Assembly: GCF_016901995.1 (NCBI RefSeq)
Contig: NZ_JACJLE010000007.1
Coordinates: 1-64,000, forward strand
Length of the DNA stretch: 64,000 bases
Source of the DNA: Bacteroides caecigallinarum
GTDB lineage: Bacteria > Bacteroidota > Bacteroidia > Bacteroidales > Bacteroidaceae
Direction of reading: 5' to 3'
Within the stretch, counting starts at the first letter, position 1. Each line of letters starts with the position of its first letter. Below the pieces are notes generated by a model. It was given only the letters and a program-made list of their open reading frames with translations. It searched no databases and had not been told where the DNA came from. This document shows, in pieces, positions 37,287-48,609 of this stretch. The translations under genes and the position numbers were made by a program.

Positions 37287-38102
37287 ATGAGAAAATACTT
37301 ACTTTTTGCTTTGCTTTCCATCTTTTACACTATCAGCTTGCATGCACAGTCTTCAAACAATTCTATCCGATGCATATATTTGGAAAACTATATCAAAGAT
37401 TCTGCTAAGCCCAAGGATATCCGTCAGGATGAATTTGCACTTGATATTTACCCGGATGGGAAATCAGCTTTTTACAGTGTTTACGAAAGAGCTATCCGCA
37501 CATCGCGCGACAGCATGTTACGTATAGGTATGACTGCTACTGAAATAATAAACCAACAGGCAGATATGCCACGAACACATCAATATTTTGAATATTATAA
37601 AAACAGTCCTGCCAAAGGTACTTACAAGTGCTATGACAAAGTAGTGAAAATGTATTGTTATGAAGAAAAACTCCCTTCACTGCAATGGAACATTGTTCCG
37701 GAAACCAAAGAACTGTTGGGACACACTTGCCAAAAAGCTACCGTAACTATTGACGGTCGTACTTGGGAAGTATGGTTCACACCTCAAATACCTGTTGCCG
37801 AAGGTCCATGGCTTCTAGGCGGATTGCCGGGGCTGATACTTGAAGCTGTAGATACAGAAGGAATTTTCCACTTCAAGGCAATTGAACTGAAAAACTTTTC
37901 AGAAACCATAAAAGAACCTGATACAAAACAAATCATACGTTGCACCCGCAAAGAATTCCTTACTCTCCGCCAGAATTATGAGAAAGATCCCAACAGCGGA
38001 CTGAAAGCCATAACAGGCAGAAATCTGCAAATCATGGGTGCAGACGGCAAACCGCTGAAAAGCAGAAAGAAACAAATCAACTTCTTTGAGAAACAGCCTT
38101 AA
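37287..38102 (+). CDS. GLPGLI family protein
   Basis: A 271-residue exported protein with a signal peptide ending SLHAQS. It carries the diagnostic GLPGLI motif in WLLGGLPGLILEA, after a WEVWFTPQIPVAEGPW segment. The family is confined to Bacteroidetes, is of unknown function, and typically lies beside a TonB receptor-like gene. Here such a gene follows 59 bp later, but it is broken. The protein probably acts at the periplasmic or outer-membrane face with that receptor. Confidence 0.9.
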   Translation: MRKYLLFALLSIFYTISLHAQSSNNSIRCIYLENYIKDSAKPKDIRQDEFALDIYPDGKSAFYSVYERAIRTSRDSMLRIGMTATEIINQQADMPRTHQYFEYYKNSPAKGTYKCYDKVVKMYCYEEKLPSLQWNIVPETKELLGHTCQKATVTIDGRTWEVWFTPQIPVAEGPWLLGGLPGLILEAVDTEGIFHFKAIELKNFSETIKEPDTKQIIRCTRKEFLTLRQNYEKDPNSGLKAITGRNLQIMGADGKPLKSRKKQINFFEKQP

Positions 38103-38161
38103 TAAGTCTTGAATTTCTTTTTGGCTCAAAATTGTATAACCATGTAAGCAGGTAGATTTGT

Positions 38162-40729
38162 ATGAAAAGATATACTGTCATTTTCTTTCTGATACTGAAC
38201 GTTCTTTCAGGTTTCAGCCAAAGCTATGTGGGAACCGTTGTCAATCAGGACTCCGGCAAGACTATTGATGGAGTATCTCTCTGCGTGCTCTCTTCCGACA
38301 GTCTGATTATCAGTTATGCCATTACCGACCAGAAAGGACGGTTTGAAATCAAGGTACCGGAAACAAAGCTGCAACCTGCTTTGCTTTCTTTTCAGGCATT
38401 GGGGTTCAAGAGAAAAACAATGAAAATCGTTCCGGGACAGTCTGAATACAATGTGTAGCTTCAGGAAGAGGTTTATCAGCTACAAGCTGTAAAAGTATCT
38501 GCACAGAGGATTCAGCAAAAACAGGATACACTGGTATATTCGGTGGCAGGATTTGCCCAACCTCAAGACAGGAGCATAGCAGACGTTCTTGCCAAAATGC
38601 CAGGTATAGAGGTAAAACCGGACGGAATGATCAGTTTCCAGGGGAAAAACATCAACAAGTTCTATATAGAAGGTATGGACTTGATGAACGACCGTTATGC
38701 CCTGGCTTCAAACAACATTTCACGTAAGAGGGTAAAGGCAGTGGAGGTATTGCAGAACCATCAGCCGATCGAACTTCTGAAGGGTAAGCTTTTCAGCGAA
38801 CAGGCTGCCATCAATCTGATTCTGGAGGATGACAGCAAGATGAATCTCGTTGGTACTGCCGATGTAGGTTTAGGAGCAAATGCCGATGACATGCTATATA
38901 GCAATCGTCTGCTTGCCATGCTCTTCAAGAAAAAATACCAGACTCTTTCACTCTACAAGAACGACAATACGGGTCTCGACCTGTATAACGAAGTCAATCC
39001 GATACGACTTTCTGATCTGTTGGAAAAACGTACTACTGAAGAGGATGCTTTGATTTCTTCTGTCACTACACAAAGGCCTGACATAGACCAGAACAGATAC
39101 CGTTTCAACCGCTCTCATCTGGTGGCTACCAACCATCTTTTCCAACTTGCTCCAAAGAGTACGCTACGTGCACAGGTAAGTTACTTCAATGATGTAGCCG
39201 AACGTAACAACTGGGTGGAGACCGACTATCTCCTTGCCGAAAATGCATCCGGTACCTTGATTGAAAGTCACTCCCTACATGAACGCAGAAACAGGCTGGA
39301 TGCAAGCCTGAATTTCGAAATAAACCGTAAGGAACTTTATCTGAAAAATGAAAGCAAGGGAGCATTCGACTGGCTGGACTCTAAAAGTAACACTATATGG
39401 AATGACAACCGTTTACAGCTTTCTTCTTCTCCGGACAGAAGATATTTTTCGGATATACTTGATATAAAACTCCCGCTTTCCAATGATAAGTATCTGTCTG
39501 TTTCTTCCATAAACGGATATAATTATCATCCACAGGAACTTTCCCTTTACTCCGGTGAGAATCAGCGGGTGGATTATACCTCTTTTCAAACATATACAAC
39601 GGCTGCCTTCCGTCACAGGTTCTTCGGTATGTATGCCAACTATCAGATTGGTTTTCAGGGACTTTTTCAGTCCCTTTCGGCTCAGATAGGAAATAATGAG
39701 ACTTTGCCGTCACAACGCTTCAACCGCTATCTGCCACATATTGGATTAGGGTTAAACTATCAGACATCCGACTTTCAGGTGGAAGCGGAAGCCAAACTCC
39801 AAAGAATGGATATAAGGTTCCGACAACCTGAAACTTTGCAGCGCAAAGGTGAGTTTTATCCTGATGCGAAGCTGTTCTTGAAATATACGTTTTCAGGTAC
39901 TTCCTTTATAAGTATGACTTATCAATACGGCAAGCAGTTGGAAGATTTGAGGGATTTATATTCCGGATATCTTTTTACCTCTTATCGCACAATAGTAGAT
40001 AATACACATGCTCCGGAAGCCAACAGCAATCACCGTGTCACGATGAACTATCAGTACAGCCACCCTATCAAGGGACTGTTCTTCTCTGTCTCTGCAACGG
40101 CCAGAAGAGCACAAAAGAAAACAGCCTACGAAAGTCGTCTGACGGAAGGTAATGAAGTGCTGGTGCGTAGCCTAACTGCTGCACCTCACCATGCCGATAT
40201 GTATCTGGTTACTTCACGGCTCAGCAAATCATTCAGTGCATGGAAGAGTCTTCTGACACTTTCGGGTACATACATGCGTAATCAGGATGCCCTGCTTTAT
40301 GGCGGAACGCTTACAGACTATGATATGGACAGCTATTCGGCAGTCATTTCCTATTCAGGCCGTCCGTTATCCTGGCTTTCGGTAGAGTTGCGTTCTTTAT
40401 GGCAACAGAACCGCATGCACTCACCTTCTACCGATTCACGCGTCAACCAACTGAAGCATAGCATAGACCTTAATTTCCCTGTTACAGAGAAACTGATATT
40501 CAGTGTTTCCAATGCCTGTCACCAATCACTGGAAACCGACGAAAATTCCTGGTTTACTGACTTTGCGGCCAGTTATACTTATAGAAGACTGGAATTTCAA
40601 CTGAAAGCCAATAACATTTTAGGAAAGTCCGTTTACGAGCGTGAGTTTGTCTCCTCTATCGAGCGGAATTATTATCGCTTCACACTTCGTCCGCGTGAAT
40701 TCCTGGCAGGTGTATCATTTACGTTCTGA
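38162..40729 (+). pseudogene. TonB receptor-like protein interrupted by an in-frame amber stop
   Basis: An 856-codon frame containing a single TAG at 38456-38458. The first 98 residues are a signal peptide and carboxypeptidase-like domain (VGTVVNQDSGKTIDGVSLCV). The same frame continues after the stop with LQEEVYQLQAVKVSAQR, the plug (GFAQPQDRSIADVLAKMPGI) and a barrel ending GVSFTF. The amber codon replaces a residue in the linker before the plug. A GTG at 38543 could restart translation, but the product would lack a signal peptide and could not be exported normally. It is the partner of the GLPGLI gene. Confidence 0.8.
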
Positions 40730-40786
40730 ATATCAAGTGGTATCGTAAAAAATATAAATTATTGTCCGCTTTTTGAATCTTTTGTT

Positions 40787-40794
40787 TAACTTTG
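40787..40794 (+). promoter_or_regulatory. -7 box of the thiamine operon
   Basis: TAACTTTG with an ATTG 22 bp upstream as a possible -33 element. Predicted transcription starts about 10 bp before the riboswitch. Confidence 0.6.
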
Positions 40795-40809
40795 CGTCCG
40801 AAGTAAAGA

Positions 40810-40890
40810 CAAAGGGGTGCCCAAAGAATAAAACCCGGGCTGAGATTATACCCTATGAACCTGATGCGGTTAATACCGACGAAGGGATTG
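40810..40890 (+). promoter_or_regulatory. TPP riboswitch (THI element)
   Basis: Conserved blocks in order: GGGGTGCC at 40814-40821, GGCTGAGA near 40848-40855, then ACCC-tATGAACCTGATGCGG, TTAATACCGACGAAGGGA to 40888. These form the TPP aptamer that represses thiamine biosynthesis when TPP is high. It lies about 100 bp before thiS, which leaves room for an expression platform. Confidence 0.95.
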
Positions 40891-40988
40891 TCCTCAAAAA
40901 AGACATCCGTCATAAGATATTCTCTCAAGCTGTAATTCTTACATTCTCTTTGTGTTTGCTTTGACTAACATTTTAAAACAAGTCATTT

Positions 40989-41189
40989 ATGAAAATACAA
41001 GTAAACAACAAAGAGACAGAACTCACTCAAGGCAATAATGTTGCATCGCTTGCACAACAGCTCGAACTTCCACAGCAGGGAGTGGCAGTTGCTCTTAATA
41101 ACCGTATGATTCCCCGTAGCCAGTGGGCTGAACAGGAAATCAAGGAAGGCGACAGTCTTGTAATAATAAAAGCAGCTTGCGGAGGATAA
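40989..41189 (+). CDS. thiS: Sulfur-carrier protein ThiS
   Basis: A 66-residue ubiquitin-like protein ending in the essential Gly-Gly (KAACGG). It is adenylated by ThiF and carries the thiocarboxylate sulfur for thiazole synthesis by ThiG. The length is normal. It is the first gene of the TPP-controlled operon and is followed by thiE after 4 bp. Confidence 0.95.
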   Translation: MKIQVNNKETELTQGNNVASLAQQLELPQQGVAVALNNRMIPRSQWAEQEIKEGDSLVIIKAACGG

Positions 41190-41193
41190 TGAT

Positions 41194-41838
41194 ATGGATA
41201 CTAAAGCATTCAAATTACAGTTCATCACTCATTTCACAGAACAGTATTCTTATCTGGATTCGGCACGTATGGCTCTTGAAGGCGGTTGCCGATGGATTCA
41301 ACTGCGCATGAAGGATGCTTCCGACGAGGAAGTGGAAGCAATTGCCATAAAGGTTCAGGAATTATGCAAACAGTATAATGCAACCTTCATCATAGACGAC
41401 CGTGTGGAACTTGTCAAGAAACTGAAAGCCGACGGTGTACACCTGGGAAAGAACGACATGCCTATAGCTGAAGCAAGAAGAATATTGGGAAATGAATTCA
41501 TTATAGGTGGAACAGCCAACACTTTCGATGACGTTAAGGCACATTACCTTTCAGGTGCCGACTATATTGGTTGCGGTCCGTTCCGTTTCACAACTACCAA
41601 GAAAAAATTAAGCCCGATATTAGGTCTTGAAGGCTACCGCTCAATCACCAGTCAGATGAAAGCCGAAGGAATCAACCTGCCGATAGTCGCAATAGGCGGT
41701 ATCACAATTGATGATATTCCTGAAATAATGCAAACCGGAGTGACTGGCATTGCGCTAAGCGGAACTATACTAAGAGCTGAAAATCCGGTGGAAGAAACAA
41801 GGAAAATTGTGGAGATGGTGGAGAGAAGCAGTTGTTAG
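41194..41838 (+). CDS. thiE: Thiamine-phosphate synthase
   Basis: A 214-residue TIM-barrel enzyme that joins HMP-pyrophosphate and thiazole phosphate. IQLRMKDAS, the metal and pyrophosphate loop IIDDRVELV, GVHLGKNDM, CGPFRFTTTKKK and the phosphate loop VAIGGI are all present. It is the catalytically complete copy, in contrast to the TenI-like gene at 46857. Confidence 0.93.
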   Translation: MDTKAFKLQFITHFTEQYSYLDSARMALEGGCRWIQLRMKDASDEEVEAIAIKVQELCKQYNATFIIDDRVELVKKLKADGVHLGKNDMPIAEARRILGNEFIIGGTANTFDDVKAHYLSGADYIGCGPFRFTTTKKKLSPILGLEGYRSITSQMKAEGINLPIVAIGGITIDDIPEIMQTGVTGIALSGTILRAENPVEETRKIVEMVERSSC

Positions 41839-41850
41839 ATTTTATCTAAC
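41834..41850. repeat. Perfect hairpin after thiE
   Basis: GTTAGAT-ttt-ATCTAAC, overlapping the thiE stop codon, with no T-run. It may modulate expression between thiE and thiG. Confidence 0.45.
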
Positions 41851-41886
41851 TTAAAAACTCAAGAACTTAAGAACTCAAAAACTCAT
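41851..41886. repeat. Intergenic AACTCAAGAACTTAAGAACT-type repeat, copy 2
   Basis: Tandem AACT(C/T)A units between thiE and thiG, nearly the same as the element at 10913-10940. This indicates a dispersed intergenic repeat family. Confidence 0.5.
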
Positions 41887-41893
41887 AACATAT

Positions 41894-44400
<2,507 letters not shown>

Positions 44401-44469
44401 GGGTGGATGTTTACATAATGTATCATATTTTCATTAGAATAATATTCATCCATATTATCACAAACAAAT

Positions 44470-44856
44470 ATGAGTACTGACAATTTAATTGATAATAAAT
44501 CTGTACAATTTGCTTTAAGAATAATAAAAGCATACCAATTTCTCTCTACTGAAAAGAAAGAGCTGGTAATGTCCAAGCAGTTGTTACGCAGTGGTACGGC
44601 AATAGGAGCGTTAATAAAAGAAGCCGAATTTGCTGAAAGTAAAAATGACTTCATTCACAAACTGCATATTGCGCTGAAAGAAGCTAACGAAACAAGCTAT
44701 TGGCTCCTGCTACTATCTGAGTCTAACTACATTGACAAAGCTTCATATTTATCAATAGATGCAGATTGTAATGAAATTATCAAATTGTTGGTAAGCATAA
44801 TAAAATCCTGTAAGTCAAACATCAAAAACAATAATTTGACTGACAGCAACATTTAA
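44470..44856 (+). CDS. Four-helix-bundle protein (S23 rRNA-intervening-sequence family)
   Basis: A 128-residue all-helical protein (SVQFALRIIKAYQFL, LVMSKQLLRSGTAIGALIKEAEFAES, FIHKLHIALKEANETSYWLLLL). It matches the family first seen in 23S rRNA intervening sequences and related to the Avd accessory proteins of diversity-generating retroelements. It has no thiamine role, yet it splits thiC from thiH and lies between imperfect 22-bp inverted repeats. It is therefore probably an inserted cassette. Its function is unknown. It is AT-rich compared with the thi genes. Confidence 0.82.
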   Translation: MSTDNLIDNKSVQFALRIIKAYQFLSTEKKELVMSKQLLRSGTAIGALIKEAEFAESKNDFIHKLHIALKEANETSYWLLLLSESNYIDKASYLSIDADCNEIIKLLVSIIKSCKSNIKNNNLTDSNI

Positions 44857-44862
44857 TTCTTA

Positions 44863-44884
44863 ATTATTAATTTTTAATTATTAA
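44863..44884. repeat. Right inverted repeat flanking the four-helix-bundle gene
   Basis: Core ATTATTAATTTTTAATT, the reverse complement of the left arm at 44379-44400 with one mismatch in 22. Confidence 0.6.
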
Positions 44885-44893
44885 TTATCCAAC

Positions 44894-46030
44894 ATGTTTA
44901 GTGACGAACTTGAAAAAATAAGCTGGGAGGAAACAACCAAAGCCATCTACTCCAAAACCGAGGCAGACGTGATACGTGCCCTCGGCAAGAGTCGCTGCGA
45001 TGTAGATGACTTTATGGCACTCATCTCTCCGGCTGCAGAAAAATTTCTTGAACCGATGGCGCGACTCAGCAAGAAATATACTGAAGAACGTTTCGGACGT
45101 ACAATGTCTATGTTTATACCATTGTATATAACAAATTCATGTACAAACTCATGCGTGTATTGCGGATTCCACATCAGCAACCCGATGGCACGTACCATAC
45201 TTACACCTGAAGAAATTGAGAACGAATATAAAGCCATAAAGAAACTAGGCCCGTTCGAAAATCTGCTTATCGTAACAGGTGAAAATCCGGCAAAAGCAGG
45301 TGTACCATACATAGCCAAAGCACTTGACCTGGCTAAACCTTATTTCTCTAATCTTAAAATAGAGGTGATGCCTCTAAAGGCTGAAGAATATGCCGAGCTG
45401 GTAACACACGGATTGAACGGAGTTATCTGTTTCCAGGAAACATACAACAAAGCCAGATACAATATCTACCATCCAAGAGGTATGAAATCGAAATTCGAAT
45501 GGCGTGTAAACGGTTTTGACCGTATGGGACAGGCAGGTGTTCACTCCATCGGTATGGGTGTACTTATCGGACTGGAAGACTGGCGTACAGACGTAACCAT
45601 GATGGCATATCACCTACGCTATCTGCAGAAACATTACTGGAAGACAAAATACAGCGTGAACTTCCCGCGTATGCGTCCTGCAGAAAACGAAGGTTTCCAG
45701 CCTAATGTCATCATGAGTGACAAGGAGCTGGCCCAGGTTACTTTCGCCATGCGTATATTCGACCACGATGTAGATATCTCCTACTCTACACGCGAGCCGG
45801 CACATATCCGCGACAACATGGCTTCGCTAGGTGTTACAACCATGAGTGCAGAAAGCAAGACCGAACCCGGAGGTTACTACACATATCCTCAGGCACTTGA
45901 GCAATTCCATGTAAGCGACGAACGCACAGCCGTAGAAATAGACAAAGCTTTAAAAGCATTGGGACGTGAACCGGTATGGAAGGACTGGGATGCATCGTTC
46001 GACTGCATAAAGACAGGAAAGGCTGTCTGA
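44894..46030 (+). CDS. thiH: 2-iminoacetate synthase (tyrosine lyase) ThiH
   Basis: A 378-residue radical-SAM enzyme cleaving tyrosine to dehydroglycine for ThiG. The cluster motif CTNSCVYC (Cys83, Cys87, Cys90) is the C-x3-C-x2-C signature. GENPAKAG and MGVLIGLEDWRTD are typical of ThiH. Use of the oxygen-sensitive ThiH rather than glycine oxidase fits an anaerobe. It follows the inserted four-helix-bundle gene and is followed by a terminator. Confidence 0.95.
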   Translation: MFSDELEKISWEETTKAIYSKTEADVIRALGKSRCDVDDFMALISPAAEKFLEPMARLSKKYTEERFGRTMSMFIPLYITNSCTNSCVYCGFHISNPMARTILTPEEIENEYKAIKKLGPFENLLIVTGENPAKAGVPYIAKALDLAKPYFSNLKIEVMPLKAEEYAELVTHGLNGVICFQETYNKARYNIYHPRGMKSKFEWRVNGFDRMGQAGVHSIGMGVLIGLEDWRTDVTMMAYHLRYLQKHYWKTKYSVNFPRMRPAENEGFQPNVIMSDKELAQVTFAMRIFDHDVDISYSTREPAHIRDNMASLGVTTMSAESKTEPGGYYTYPQALEQFHVSDERTAVEIDKALKALGREPVWKDWDASFDCIKTGKAV

Positions 46031-46044
46031 TTACGCAAATTCAG

Positions 46045-46091
46045 TACCGACGGCTTCGATATAATATATCCGATGCCGCCGGTATTTTTTT
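46045..46091 (+). terminator. Terminator-like hairpin between thiH and thiF
   Basis: A TACCGACGGC / GCCGCCGGTA stem with mismatches and an inner ATCGGAT-like extension, followed by TTTTTTT. It implies that thiF and the tenI-like gene are expressed at a reduced level or separately. Confidence 0.7.
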
Positions 46092-46105
46092 ACTTTAATA
46101 TAAAG

Positions 46106-46798
46106 ATGGAAAGATACAACAGACAAATCATTCTACCGGAATTAGGAGAAAACGGGCAAGAGAAACTAAAAAATGCCAAGGTACTTATTGTAGGTGTTGG
46201 TGGTCTTGGTTCGCCTATAGCATTATATCTTACAGGTGCAGGAGTGGGAAACATAGGTCTGATAGACGATGATGTGGTGAGCGAGAGCAACCTGCAAAGA
46301 CAAGTCCTGTATTCCGAAGCCGAAGTAGGAATGCCGAAAGCCATTCAGGCACAGAAAAGACTGAATGCTCTGAACAGTCAGATAAAAATAGATGCATACA
46401 ACACACGTCTGACAAAAGAGAATGCCAAAGAGATAATCGGCAAATACGATATAGTGGTTGACGGATGTGATAATTTCAAAACCAGATACATCATAAATGA
46501 CACTTGCGTCAAGCTTGGGAAAACATACGTCTATGGTGCAATTAGAGCTTTCGACGGGCAGGTATCCGTGTTCAACTACCAGGGCGGGAGAAACTATAGA
46601 GACCTGTTTCCCGATGAAGAAGAAATGCTGTCGATGCCAGCCCCTCCAAAAGGAGTGATCGGAGTAACTCCTGGCCTGGTCGGCTGCGTGCAGGCAAACG
46701 AAGTAATCAAGATAATCTGCGGTTTTGGCGAAATTCTTTCGGGCAAACTATGGTTTATTGACCTGAAAACACTGCAAACAAATACGATTTTACTGTAA
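46106..46798 (+). CDS. thiF: ThiF/MoeB-type adenylyltransferase
   Basis: A 230-residue E1-like enzyme that should adenylate the ThiS C-terminus. The ATP loop is GVGGLGSP, followed by LIDDDVVSESNLQRQ and the Asp in VVDGCDNFKTR. The zinc-binding CxxC pairs of E. coli MoeB/ThiF are missing: the usual CYRCLFP position reads NYRDLFP. I chose the ATG at 46106 since the frame before it lies in the terminator. Its partner ThiS is at the operon head. Confidence 0.88.
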   Translation: MERYNRQIILPELGENGQEKLKNAKVLIVGVGGLGSPIALYLTGAGVGNIGLIDDDVVSESNLQRQVLYSEAEVGMPKAIQAQKRLNALNSQIKIDAYNTRLTKENAKEIIGKYDIVVDGCDNFKTRYIINDTCVKLGKTYVYGAIRAFDGQVSVFNYQGGRNYRDLFPDEEEMLSMPAPPKGVIGVTPGLVGCVQANEVIKIICGFGEILSGKLWFIDLKTLQTNTILL

Positions 46799-46825
46799 AG
46801 ATTAGGAATATTTCATTTTGGTTAC

Positions 46826-46833
46826 TAACTTTG
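46826..46833 (+). promoter_or_regulatory. -7 box before the tenI-like gene
   Basis: TAACTTTG, 23 bp before the ATG at 46857. It suggests independent transcription and argues against the earlier in-frame start at 46818. Confidence 0.45.
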
Positions 46834-46856
46834 CACTCAGATTTAGTGGTACACAC

Positions 46857-47465
46857 ATGAAACTGATATTGATAACTACTCCAGAATATTTTGTAGAGGA
46901 GGACCAAATACTAAATGCACTCTTCGAAGAAGGGTTAGACATATTACATCTTCGCAAACCCGGAACAGAAGCGGTTTACGCAGAAAGACTGCTTACACTC
47001 ATCCCGGAAAAATATCATAAGAAAATAGTTATACACGACCATTTCTACTTATGCAACGAATATAAGTTGAAAGGTATTCATCTGAACAGCCGCAATCCTA
47101 TTGCCCCGGACAATTATTCAGGACATATAAGTGCTTCTTGTCATACTCTTGAAGAAGTACAGGAGGACAAAAAGACTTGCGACTACGTGTTCCTTAGTCC
47201 GATATTCGACAGTATTTCAAAAGAAGGGTATTCATCTAAATTTACACCGGAAACAATACGTGAAGCCGTTAAAGCTGATATTATCGACAAGAAAGTCATT
47301 GCTTTAGGAGGTATAGACGAGGAAAATATCCTAAGAGTTAAGGATTTCGGATTTGGAGGAGCTGCTATTTTGGGTGGACTTTGGTCGAAATTCAATCATA
47401 ACTTTGACAACAATTATCAAGAACTTATAGACCATTTCAGGAAATTGAAACGCCTTGCAGATTAA
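46857..47465 (+). CDS. tenI: TenI/ThiE-like protein
   Basis: A 202-residue TIM barrel of the ThiE/TenI family (LHLRKPGTEA, GIHLNSRNP, LSPIFDSISKEGY, IALGGID). The DDR metal/pyrophosphate motif of real ThiE is replaced by VIHDHFYLC. It is therefore more likely a TenI-type thiazole tautomerase, or an inactive paralogue, than a second thiamine-phosphate synthase. It is the last gene of the thi cluster. The symbol is tentative. Confidence 0.75.
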   Translation: MKLILITTPEYFVEEDQILNALFEEGLDILHLRKPGTEAVYAERLLTLIPEKYHKKIVIHDHFYLCNEYKLKGIHLNSRNPIAPDNYSGHISASCHTLEEVQEDKKTCDYVFLSPIFDSISKEGYSSKFTPETIREAVKADIIDKKVIALGGIDEENILRVKDFGFGGAAILGGLWSKFNHNFDNNYQELIDHFRKLKRLAD

Positions 47466-47492
47466 TACTTATTGTATTTTTCCTGCAAAACG

Positions 47493-47524
47493 TTTGCCTT
47501 ACTTATATAAATGGTATAACTTTG
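47493..47524 (+). promoter_or_regulatory. Promoter of prs
   Basis: TTTG at 47493-47496 and TAACTTTG at 47517-47524 with a 20-bp spacer, close to consensus. Confidence 0.75.
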
Positions 47525-47555
47525 CAAACAAATCAAGGCAATATATCTATTTACA

Positions 47556-48497
47556 ATGAACGTACAATCACCTTTTAAAGTATTCTCTGGTACAAACTCG
47601 AGATACTTGGCAGAAAAAATCTGCAACAGTTTAGGATGCGAACTTGGTAACATGAACATTACACATTTCGCAGATGGAGAATTTGCAGTTTCTTATGAAG
47701 AGTCAATCCGTGGTCAGCACGTGTTCCTCGTTCAGTCAACATTCCCTAATTCAGACAATCTTATGGAATTGCTCCTTATGATTGATGCTGCTAAGCGTGC
47801 TTCTGCAAAGAGCATTATCGCTGTTATTCCTTATTTCGGATGGGCTCGCCAGGACCGCAAGGACAAACCACGTGTTTCTATTGGTGCTAAACTTGTAGCA
47901 AATCTTCTTAGTGTAGCAGGTATCGACCGTCTGATTACAATGGACCTTCATGCAGATCAGATACAGGGATTTTTCGATATTCCTGTTGACCACTTGTATG
48001 CATCTACAATATTTGCTCCATATATCCAGTCTTTGAATTTGGAAAACCTTGTAATTGCTACTCCTGACGTTGGTGGTTCTAAGCGTGCAAGCACATATGC
48101 TAAATTCCTCGATGTTCCTTTGGTTCTTTGCCACAAGACTCGTGAAAAAGCAAACGTTGTAGCTTCTATGCAGATTATCGGTGACGTAAAAGGAAAAGAT
48201 GTCGTTCTTGTTGACGATATGGTTGATACAGCAGGTACAATTACAAAAGCTGCTGACATCATGAAAGAAGCCGGAGCAAATTCAGTTAGAGCTATCGCTT
48301 CACACTGCGTTATGTCAGGTCCTGCTTCTGAACGTGTACAGAACTCTCAGTTGGAAGAAATCGTATTTACAGACAGTATCCCTTACGCAAACCGTTGCGC
48401 TAAGGTTAAACAGCTTTCAATTGCAGACATGTTTGCTGAAACTATCCGTCGTGTGATGACTAACGAATCAATCAGCTCACAATACTTGATTCCTTAA
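47556..48497 (+). CDS. prs: Ribose-phosphate pyrophosphokinase
   Basis: A 313-residue enzyme making PRPP from ribose-5-phosphate and ATP. It has the RQDRKDKPR flexible-loop region, MDLHADQIQGFFDIPVDHL and the PRPP loop VVLVDDMVDTAGTITKAA. Its codon usage (many CGT and GCT) differs from its neighbours, suggesting high expression. It has its own promoter and terminator. Confidence 0.96.
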   Translation: MNVQSPFKVFSGTNSRYLAEKICNSLGCELGNMNITHFADGEFAVSYEESIRGQHVFLVQSTFPNSDNLMELLLMIDAAKRASAKSIIAVIPYFGWARQDRKDKPRVSIGAKLVANLLSVAGIDRLITMDLHADQIQGFFDIPVDHLYASTIFAPYIQSLNLENLVIATPDVGGSKRASTYAKFLDVPLVLCHKTREKANVVASMQIIGDVKGKDVVLVDDMVDTAGTITKAADIMKEAGANSVRAIASHCVMSGPASERVQNSQLEEIVFTDSIPYANRCAKVKQLSIADMFAETIRRVMTNESISSQYLIP

Positions 48498-48520
48498 TAT
48501 TCCGCACGATAAAAAAATAT

Positions 48521-48573
48521 AAAGCGAAGAATCATAAAGCCTTATAAAACGGCTTATTGTGGTTCTTCGCTTT
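48521..48573 (+). terminator. Strong intrinsic terminator after prs
   Basis: A long stem AAAGCGAAGAA / TTCTTCGCTTT with a secondary AAGCC/GGCTT stem, followed by CTTTT. Confidence 0.9.
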
Positions 48574-48609
48574 CTTTTGTAATATATTCTTACTCTCATT
48601 CTTTAATAT

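Noticed and set aside
38456-38458. Amber codon recoding in this organism
   Set aside because: TAG is used as a normal terminator elsewhere (for example the HU-like gene at 697-699), and the other broken gene uses TAA.
44470-44856. Four-helix-bundle gene as the Avd of a diversity-generating retroelement
   Set aside because: No reverse transcriptase, template repeat or variable repeat was seen nearby. The protein fits the wider S23 family.
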